Shown here in pieces: positions 1 through 4,613 of a stretch of DNA of 5,116 bases (position 1 is its first letter; each line of letters starts with the position of its first letter). The position numbers and the translations under genes were made by a program. The DNA lies in the NCBI GenBank assembly GCA_027021185.1, contig JALUUU010000265.1, positions 1 through 5,116 on the forward strand. Direction: 5' to 3'. This stretch comes from an archaeon. GTDB lineage: Archaea; Hydrothermarchaeota; Hydrothermarchaeia; Hydrothermarchaeales; JALUUU01. The notes beneath the pieces were generated by a model. It did not search any database. It worked only from the letters and a program-made list of their open reading frames with translations, and was not told the DNA's origin.

Positions 1-861
1 GAGGAAAAGTACCACGCCTTTGGTTCCTTTCTAGAGTATGGACTTAAGAACAACGAGCTCTGCGGCTATGTTTATCCCAACGAATCAGAGAAAGTGACAT
101 TCAACAACTACCTCGGCCATTACTCCCAGGACATCAGAGGGTTCCCAATAACCAACGGCCACATCAGGAGTGTGGGAGAGCAGGACATTCTGAATCTAAG
201 GGAGAAAATAAACACCCTGCTGGAAGAGGCCGCAGAATACAGCGCCCTCAGGCTGCAGATAGATTTCGGCAGGACCATGAACCCCCGGAACATGGAGGCT
301 ATACTGAAGCTTGTGGAGGACCTCCACGGGATAGAGGGATTCCCCATCTCCACCCTGATGGCCTTCAACGCCTCCAAGGTGGATCAGAAGATTGTGAACA
401 GGCTCGTGAAGCTCCACGACAGAGTCATGCTCTCAACGAAGAATGAAACCTGTGTCTCTTTTTCCCAGCTATCCAGAAACAGAGAGTTTGATGTCCCGCC
501 GTCTATTGACGTCATCACCACGGAAAGCATGGAGCAGGCCATCAAGAAGTCCCTGGACATTATTGTCCTTGCTTTGCTGCAGCAGCGCCCCATGTGCGGC
601 TTTGATATCATAAAGACCATCGTTCAAAACTTCAGCGTGCTTCTTAGCCAGGGAACTGTGTATCCCATCCTCTACTCATTAAAGGATAAAGGCTACGTTG
701 ACATCGTGATGCGCTCCGACAACAAGACCCGTGTCTATGTTCCCACCAACGAGGGAAGGAAATATATGGAAGAGAAAATCAAAGAGTATATATTAGCCCA
801 GGAGAATATTCTCAACCTCATAGGTAAAGGACTGGAGGAGTATCCCATTGCCTCGATTTAA
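1..861 (+). CDS. MEDS sensory domain fused to PadR-type winged-helix regulator (5' partial)
   Basis: The frame is open from the first base of the window, so the gene begins upstream. The GTG at 94 is probably internal, because the residues before it (HAFGSFLEYGLKNNELCGYV) look like the start of a MEDS (DcmR-type sensory) domain. About 286 residues are visible. Residues 1 to about 150 fit MEDS, a RecA-like non-enzymatic fold thought to sense small organic ligands. Residues about 181-256 fit a PadR winged helix: a hydrophobic helix, CGFDIIKTI, then the recognition-helix segment LSQGTVYPILYSLKDKGYV, then a wing ending VYVPTNEGRKY. A helical tail, usual for PadR dimerisation, follows. It is probably a soluble one-component, ligand-controlled DNA-binding protein. 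The next gene overlaps its 3' end, which implies co-transcription with the response regulator. The PadR assignment is firm. The MEDS assignment is good, but the ligand is unknown. Confidence 0.85.
   Translation, partial: EEKYHAFGSFLEYGLKNNELCGYVYPNESEKVTFNNYLGHYSQDIRGFPITNGHIRSVGEQDILNLREKINTLLEEAAEYSALRLQIDFGRTMNPRNMEAILKLVEDLHGIEGFPISTLMAFNASKVDQKIVNRLVKLHDRVMLSTKNETCVSFSQLSRNREFDVPPSIDVITTESMEQAIKKSLDIIVLALLQQRPMCGFDIIKTIVQNFSVLLSQGTVYPILYSLKDKGYVDIVMRSDNKTRVYVPTNEGRKYMEEKIKEYILAQENILNLIGKGLEEYPIASI
834..840 (+). promoter_or_regulatory. Shine-Dalgarno GGAGGAG inside the preceding gene
   Basis: GGAGGAG lies 7 nt upstream of a TTG at 848. It is the only good ribosome-binding site near the start of the response regulator. 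The alternative ATG at 869 has only AGGA two bases away, which is too close. The same bases encode Leu-Glu-Glu of the upstream protein, so the match could be fortuitous. Confidence 0.5.
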
Positions 862-1231
862 CAGGAAAATGAAGGTCATGCTCGTGGACGACGACGAGGA
901 CCTCGTAAACTCTACCAGGATCATGCTGGAGACAGAGGGCATCCAACTCATCCCCGCCCTCAGCGGACTTGAGTGCCTTGACATCCTCAAAGAAGAGCGT
1001 CCAGACTACATTCTGCTAGACATCGACATGCCTGGGATGGACGGGTGGAAAACTCTTCAGGAAATAAAGAAAAACAAAGAGTTGAGCGAGATTCCTGTGG
1101 CCATGTTAACCGCCAAGACCCTTAATCCGGACGTAATCGAGAGGGAGGAGATGAATCTTCTCGTGGACTATATCTCCAAGCCCTTTACCAAGAAAGACGT
1201 TATTGAAACCATCCGTCAAGTTTATGATTGA
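848..1231 (+). CDS. Single-domain (CheY-like) response regulator
   Basis: This is a receiver domain with no output domain (127 residues from the TTG, 120 from the ATG at 869). All catalytic positions are present: acidic pocket D14-D15 in LVDDDED, phospho-acceptor D58 in LLDIDMPGMDGW, T88 in MLTAKT, aromatic switch residue Y108, and K111 in the YISKPF motif. It should take phosphate from a histidine kinase, plausibly the PAS kinase at 1653-2753, and act by protein-protein contact. The TTG start is chosen because of the GGAGGAG 7 nt upstream. Starting at ATG 869 would give the more typical MKVMLVDDDED beginning, so the first 7 residues are uncertain. With the TTG start it overlaps the MEDS-PadR gene by 14 nt, which suggests translational coupling. 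Whether it is a chemotaxis CheY or a general receiver cannot be decided from sequence alone. Confidence 0.9.
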   Translation: MPRFNRKMKVMLVDDDEDLVNSTRIMLETEGIQLIPALSGLECLDILKEERPDYILLDIDMPGMDGWKTLQEIKKNKELSEIPVAMLTAKTLNPDVIEREEMNLLVDYISKPFTKKDVIETIRQVYD

Positions 1232-1248
1232 GTTTCGAAATTCGAAAC
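1232..1248. repeat. Perfect inverted repeat, candidate operator overlapping the BRE
   Basis: GTTTCGAAATTCGAAAC is a perfect palindrome of 8+8 bases around one central A. It begins right after the response-regulator stop codon. Its right arm (CGAAAC) sits where an archaeal BRE would lie, 3 nt before the TATA-like TTTATAT. This position suits an operator that blocks or recruits TFB/TBP. Alternatively, in RNA it could form a small hairpin (GUUUCG/CGAAAC) before the T7 run at 1262-1268. Related, weaker copies occur upstream of the kinase and the CheF-like gene. Confidence 0.6.
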
Positions 1249-1251
1249 ATA

Positions 1252-1258
1252 TTTATAT
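1252..1258 (+). promoter_or_regulatory. BRE/TATA promoter of the DUF5658-like gene
   Basis: TTTATAT is preceded by a CGAAAC BRE-like element. The box centre is about 29 nt before the ATG at 1284, so the expected transcription start falls at or just before the start codon. No Shine-Dalgarno is visible between them, which fits a leaderless mRNA. Confidence 0.6.
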
Positions 1259-1261
1259 CGC

Positions 1262-1268
1262 TTTTTTT
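1262..1268 (+). terminator. Possible oligo-T terminator of the MEDS-PadR/response-regulator unit
   Basis: A run of seven T on the coding strand lies 31 nt after the response-regulator stop. Archaeal polymerase terminates at such runs. It also lies between the TATA box and the likely start of the next transcript, so it should not affect that transcript. Support is compositional only. Confidence 0.35.
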
Positions 1269-1283
1269 CAATAAAGATACTTA

Positions 1284-1580
1284 ATGCATAAAAGGGAGGA
1301 GTTGTTTTACGCCCTGGCCCTATTCATACTGCTGGGAATAGTTGACCCCCTTTTGACATACATAGGGGTCAATCATTTCGGCTTAGTGGAGGCCAACTGG
1401 ATCGTGGGCTTCCTTATCCAGTACAGCTGGGAGGTCTTCTTTTTATTCAAGATTATGGTCTACGGGGGCCTGGCCTGGATCACCCTGTCTTTTAGCCAAT
1501 ATCCCTCAGGGCCCTTGATAACCTACTTCGGTATGGGGGTTGTCCTCTGGAACGTCTTGATGATTTTCCTGACTTTTTAG
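1284..1580 (+). CDS. Small three-helix membrane protein, DUF5658-like
   Basis: This 98-residue protein is strongly hydrophobic, with likely membrane helices at about 7-29, 49-70 and 77-97. Polar residues sit at positions reminiscent of DUF5658: D21 and T25 in the first helix (VDPLLTYIGV), a short loop with E36-A-N38 (usually E-x-N-P in the family, but the Pro is replaced by Trp here), and K56 inside the second helix. The function of the family is unknown. The ATG at 1284 is 25-30 nt after a TATA box and has no ribosome-binding site, so it is probably expressed from its own leaderless transcript. It sits between a response regulator and a histidine kinase, both soluble. It could be a membrane partner for the kinase, but nothing in the sequence demonstrates this. 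Confidence 0.75.
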   Translation: MHKREELFYALALFILLGIVDPLLTYIGVNHFGLVEANWIVGFLIQYSWEVFFLFKIMVYGGLAWITLSFSQYPSGPLITYFGMGVVLWNVLMIFLTF

Positions 1581-1584
1581 AGGC

Positions 1585-1618
1585 GTTTCGAATCTGGAAA
1601 AATAATGGTTAAATAACC
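1585..1618 (+). promoter_or_regulatory. Promoter region of the PAS histidine kinase with a second GTTTCGAA element
   Basis: GTTTCGAA at 1585-1592 repeats exactly the left arm of the palindrome at 1232. The following bases (TCTGGAAAA) are a degenerate right arm, and 13 of 17 positions agree with the first copy. Seven nt further on, TTAAATAA (1609-1616) is a plausible TATA box, embedded in a small inverted repeat GGTTA-AA-TAACC (1607-1618). A start about 26 nt downstream would give a leader of roughly 15 nt. Purine-rich GAGGTAGGGG (1634-1643) before the ATG at 1653 may act as a ribosome-binding site. Confidence 0.5.
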
Positions 1619-1652
1619 CTCTCCACGTATATCGAGGTAGGGGTCTGAGAAT

Positions 1653-2753
1653 ATGATGGACTCGGTTGAGGTGAACCTGGCAGAGGCGGTTTTCTATAAT
1701 TCTGTCGACCCTATAATCATCGCCGACCTCCGGGGCAGGATCCTGTCCATCAACAGGAGCATGGAGGACCTTCTGGGATACTCCGGTAAGGACTTATATG
1801 ATACCCCTATTTATGACCTGCTGAATAGCGGGGGGGAGTCTGGCCTTATTCCCACCCTCATGCAGGACGGGAGAGTGGATAACCAGAGGATACGATGCTG
1901 CAGAAAGGATGGCACCACCTTGGAGGTTAAGATGACCGCGTCCCTGCTTAGGGACCGCCACGGCCTTCCTCGGGGAATTATAGCCATCCTAGAGGAGGCT
2001 ACAAACGAGATTCAGGCAGAGGACAGGATCCGGGAATACATCTCCCAAATGAAGGACTATGTGCGGCAGGTGGAGAATTTAAACACCCTTAAGGACCTGT
2101 TTACGGACATCCTGCGCCATGACATCATCAACCCTGTAACAGTTATTAAAAACGTTTCCACGGCCCTTCTGGCAGACGACGCAATAACAAATGCCGAGGA
2201 CAGGAAGCTGAAAGTGGAACTCATTAAGAAAAACGTTGCCAGGATTGAGAAGATAATTGAGAATGCCACCCTCTATGGGAAGCTTGAGAGCATGGGAAAG
2301 CTTCCCCTCTATGGAGAGGATCTCTGGCTTATACTGGACAGAGCCAGGGGCAACGTCGCCTGGATGGCTGAGGAAAAAAATATTGAGATATTCTTCCACC
2401 GCCATGGGAATGCTGAGGCAGAGGTAAATCCCCTCCTAGAGGATGCCTTCGCCAACCTATTCAGTAACGCTGTAAAATACTCCCCCAGGGAAAGCAGGGT
2501 GGACGTGAGGATCATCGACGAGGGAGAATCCTGGCTCGTGGACGTTGCAGATCATGGGGATGGAATACCTGACGAATTTAAAGAAGCCATCTTCGAGCGT
2601 TTCGAGAGAGGGGGCAGAAACGGGGTTAAAGGCTCTGGTTTGGGCCTGGCAATAGTTAAACGCATAGTAGAGCTTCATCTGGGAGAGGTTTGGGTAGAGG
2701 ATAATTCTCCTAGAGGAAGCCTGTTCAGGGTGAGAATACCAAAGTCTCCCTGA
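1653..2753 (+). CDS. Soluble PAS-domain sensor histidine kinase
   Basis: This 366-residue kinase has no membrane helix or signal peptide, so it acts in the cytoplasm. Residues about 10-115 form a PAS domain (VDPIIIADLRGRILSIN, then LLGYS, then RKDGTTLEVKM). A short helical linker at 118-145 follows. The dimerisation/phospho-acceptor helix carries H156 in LRHDIINPV, an H-box variant with Asp-Ile-Ile-Asn-Pro after the His. The ATPase domain (about 260-363) has an N box with N268 and N272 (NLFSNAVKYSP), a G1 box D300-x-G-x-G304, an F box near FERF (314-317) and a G2 box GSGLGL (327-332). All catalytic elements are intact. ATG 1653 is followed by a second ATG at 1656, and either could be used. 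The likely phosphate acceptor is the receiver at 848-1231, inferred from proximity. The PAS ligand or cofactor is unknown. Confidence 0.93.
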   Translation: MMDSVEVNLAEAVFYNSVDPIIIADLRGRILSINRSMEDLLGYSGKDLYDTPIYDLLNSGGESGLIPTLMQDGRVDNQRIRCCRKDGTTLEVKMTASLLRDRHGLPRGIIAILEEATNEIQAEDRIREYISQMKDYVRQVENLNTLKDLFTDILRHDIINPVTVIKNVSTALLADDAITNAEDRKLKVELIKKNVARIEKIIENATLYGKLESMGKLPLYGEDLWLILDRARGNVAWMAEEKNIEIFFHRHGNAEAEVNPLLEDAFANLFSNAVKYSPRESRVDVRIIDEGESWLVDVADHGDGIPDEFKEAIFERFERGGRNGVKGSGLGLAIVKRIVELHLGEVWVEDNSPRGSLFRVRIPKSP

Positions 2754-2803
2754 GATCAGGCAAGGGGTTTAACGTGATTTTGATTATTAATTAAAGTTTT
2801 AAA
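2754..2803. terminator. AT-rich spacer between converging genes, probable termination zone
   Basis: These 50 bases separate the converging stops of the kinase and the CheC-V4R gene. A small inverted repeat CCTGA-GA-TCAGG (2749-2760) spans the kinase stop. T-rich stretches follow on the + strand (GATTTTGATTATT from 2776, then TTTT at 2797-2800), along with an A/T palindrome TTAATTAA (2787-2794). T-rich DNA on both strands could end transcription from both sides, but there is no strong classical terminator. Confidence 0.4.
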
Positions 2804-4036
2804 TCAGGACTCCCACGGAGGCTTTTCTTCTGAGGCCGGATTCTCCTCTCGGGGCTTGTTTTTGGCGAAGGTCAGGAAGATCCTGCCCAAGTCTGTTAGA
2901 GTTACTATGCCGTCTTTCATTGTGGTAACGCCATACTGAGCGTATACATCGGCTATTCTCAGCTCCCTCGAAGGAAGGTTTGGCAGTTCCGCGGTATCTG
3001 CCAGCCTTTCAAGAAATTCAATGTCGTCCCCCTCTGGCAGGACATGGAACACGTCTAGCTGTTCCATGCTCACCTGATGGACGCATGCATCCGCCGAGTT
3101 CTTTGCACACTCCACTTCCCTCACTTCGCAACCGATCCCCAGGAGCTCAGAGAATATTCTGCCCAGGGTGGTTGTGGTTGTGTAGCAGATGTTTCCCTTC
3201 TTTGAGGCAGGGATTATTTTACAAACATTACAGTCTTCTACCCGGAACAAGAGCTCTAGGGGAGAGATCCTAGAGATGGTTATGCCCTCGCCTATGTCGC
3301 AGCCCGACAGGATATCTACTAGTCTCTTGTATAAGGCCTCTTCTTTTACGTCGTCTGGATCGAAATTCCTTAAAAAGGATCTTATCTCCTCCTTAGGGAC
3401 CCTCGTGTTCTTGAGGATGTCGTAGAGCTTGATCTCCACCACCTTGAGCTTTTCGAAGGTCTCCAGCAGCTCCGAGAAACTGCCGTATTCCTCTGTGAAC
3501 TCAGGAATCTGAGCCTTCATAATATAGCTTACATCGTCGTAGTTAAGGGAAAGAAAGAAGTGACAGACGGTTGAGCTACTGTGCATGAACCTAGTTCTGA
3601 AGAAGATGGCTTTTTCAACGCCTTTTCCAAGCTTGCTTCTCAGGTAATCAAGGATCGAGGAGGGTTTTCCTGCAGGAAGAACAGTGACAGTGGGCTTGAG
3701 GCTTACGCCGAAAAATCTGGACATGGCGTTTCCCAGGGAGAGCATCATTCCGCTGCTCCATTGCTCCACTTTTTCAGGGCCGTACCGTGATGCAAAGAGC
3801 ATTATCACGCTCCCAGATATGCCCCCGAAAAGCCTGCTGTATACAGGGATCACATCCTCATCCCCCTCGACAACCTCACCCATATTGCTTATCTTTACCA
3901 CGTTGAGATCAGGAGCTGTCACGTTGACTTTTCCGCCAAGCATTTCGGATAGCGCGTTCGCAGCATGGCTGGCGCTCATGTTTCCCAGCTCTTTCAGGGC
4001 GTCCTTTTTAAATTCGCTCAGATACAGCTCCTTCAT
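2804..4036 (-). CDS. CheC-type CheY-P phosphatase domain fused to V4R ligand-binding domain
   Basis: This protein has 410 residues, about twice the length of a usual CheC. Residues 1 to about 175 are CheC-like. The first active-site helix matches D-x3-E-x2-N-x22-P exactly (D12, E16, N19, P42) within DALKELGNMSASHAANALS. The pseudo-symmetric second helix (LSLGNAMSRFFG) keeps N103 but has S100 instead of Glu, so it is probably inactive. A helical linker (about 180-240) leads to a V4R domain (about 240-325) with VEDCNVC, ICYTTTTTLGRIFSELLG, VREVECAKNSADACVHQV, and cysteines 269, 272, 284, 303, 310 and 318. The tail (355-394, ending IVTLTDLGRIFLTF) resembles the end of a winged helix. Known: CheC removes phosphate from CheY-P, and V4R domains bind small molecules. 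Inferred: a ligand-controlled phosphatase. Its ATG overlaps the preceding stop (ATGA), with GGAGGAGGG 6 nt upstream. Confidence 0.85.
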   Translation of the reverse strand: MKELYLSEFKKDALKELGNMSASHAANALSEMLGGKVNVTAPDLNVVKISNMGEVVEGDEDVIPVYSRLFGGISGSVIMLFASRYGPEKVEQWSSGMMLSLGNAMSRFFGVSLKPTVTVLPAGKPSSILDYLRSKLGKGVEKAIFFRTRFMHSSSTVCHFFLSLNYDDVSYIMKAQIPEFTEEYGSFSELLETFEKLKVVEIKLYDILKNTRVPKEEIRSFLRNFDPDDVKEEALYKRLVDILSGCDIGEGITISRISPLELLFRVEDCNVCKIIPASKKGNICYTTTTTLGRIFSELLGIGCEVREVECAKNSADACVHQVSMEQLDVFHVLPEGDDIEFLERLADTAELPNLPSRELRIADVYAQYGVTTMKDGIVTLTDLGRIFLTFAKNKPREENPASEEKPPWES

Positions 4037-4557
4037 TTATATCCCTCCTCCATCATGATGAGCCGGCCTTTCTCTGTGAGAATACCGGCTTTGGTGCATA
4101 TGCCTTCTCTCTCGAATTCTCTCAGGATCTCCACGATCTCGTCGTACTCCCTTTTAACCAGGGGCATGATATTCTCAGGCCTTCTGACTCCTTGATATAG
4201 TGCCCGGAGAACCAGGCGCTTTGAATCGGTGAACTTTATGGCCCCCAGGGAATCCCCCTTCGTGGGTAGGAAAGACATGAGGGCGTTGTAGAGGGAATAT
4301 ATTATGGGCTGCTTCCCCCCCAGGAAAGCCTTATTCTTATCCCCAATATACATTATCAATACCGAGCTGTCTCCTGAGGCCTTTTTTACCTCTTGGATGC
4401 TCAGCTTGTCGTTGGGGAACTTTATCCAGCCCTCCTGGGTACGCAGCCACACATTCAAATCGGTAGACGCCAATATGCACTTCTTCCATTCCTTGTAGTT
4501 TATTGAAAAGTACAGGTCGTTGACCTTGAATAGAAGCTTCTCTTCTGCCGTCTTCAT
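4033..4557 (-). CDS. Compact CheF-like taxis protein (PH-like domain plus winged helix)
   Basis: This protein has 174 residues, well short of the roughly 300 of haloarchaeal CheF. Residues about 1-105 look like the PH-like N-terminal part: WKKCILASTDLNVWL, then GWIKFPNDKLSIQEVKK, in the order strand, strand, I-x-x-V helix that is typical of such domains. Residues about 112-170 form a winged helix very like the CheF C-terminus: SKRLVLRALYQGV, then YDEIVEILREFEREGI, then GILTEKGRLIM. In haloarchaea CheF binds CheY, CheC and CheD and is needed for the taxis signal to reach the archaellum motor. The context fits: an archaellin ends 56 nt upstream, and a CheC-type phosphatase is translationally coupled downstream. 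A plain winged-helix regulator is the main alternative. The ATG is about 30 nt after a TATA box without a clear Shine-Dalgarno, suggesting leaderless expression. Confidence 0.6.
   Translation of the reverse strand: MKTAEEKLLFKVNDLYFSINYKEWKKCILASTDLNVWLRTQEGWIKFPNDKLSIQEVKKASGDSSVLIMYIGDKNKAFLGGKQPIIYSLYNALMSFLPTKGDSLGAIKFTDSKRLVLRALYQGVRRPENIMPLVKREYDEIVEILREFEREGICTKAGILTEKGRLIMMEEGYK
4043..4051 (-). promoter_or_regulatory. Strong Shine-Dalgarno of the CheC-V4R gene
   Basis: On the - strand GGAGGAGGG ends 6 nt before the ATG at 4036-4034 and lies within the last codons of the CheF-like gene. Together with the ATGA stop/start overlap, it fixes the start codon and indicates coupled translation of the two genes. 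Confidence 0.75.
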
Positions 4558-4582
4558 TTTCAGTACCTGCTGGCCTACTTAA

Positions 4583-4613
4583 TAAATAAAGCTTTTTTTT
4601 CAAAGACCGAAAC
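4583..4613 (-). promoter_or_regulatory. Promoter of the CheF-like/CheC-V4R operon with a degenerate GTTTCG repeat
   Basis: Reading the - strand, GTTTCGGTCTTTGAAAA (4613-4597) follows directly on the archaellin stop and agrees at 12 of 17 positions with the perfect palindrome at 1232-1248. After AAAAGC comes TTTATTTA (4590-4583), a good TATA box preceded by an A-rich BRE-like stretch. Its centre is about 30 nt from the ATG at 4557, so transcription should begin at or just before the start codon. The operon can therefore be expressed independently of the archaellin. Confidence 0.55.

Noticed and set aside
94..96. GTG as the start codon of the MEDS-PadR gene
   Set aside because: The frame is open to base 1, and the upstream residues match the start of a MEDS domain. 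There is no convincing ribosome-binding site before it, so the gene is treated as truncated by the window edge.
2079..2405. Open frame on the - strand opposite the histidine kinase (108 codons)
   Set aside because: It lies wholly within a well-supported kinase gene, has no recognisable domain and no promoter, and looks like a shadow frame.
2598..2607. GTTTCGAGAG inside the kinase as another operator copy
   Set aside because: It has only a 7-base left-arm match, no right arm and no TATA box, and it encodes the conserved F-box residues RFER. Chance or coding constraint explains it.
3684..4058. Open frame on the + strand opposite the CheC-V4R gene (124 codons)
   Set aside because: It is antisense to the conserved CheC domain, has low-complexity Ser/Pro composition and no recognisable domain. 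It is a shadow of the real gene.
4593..4600. T8 run as a terminator for a + strand transcript
   Set aside because: No + strand gene lies upstream to terminate. On the - strand it is an A-run forming the BRE-side of the CheF-like promoter.
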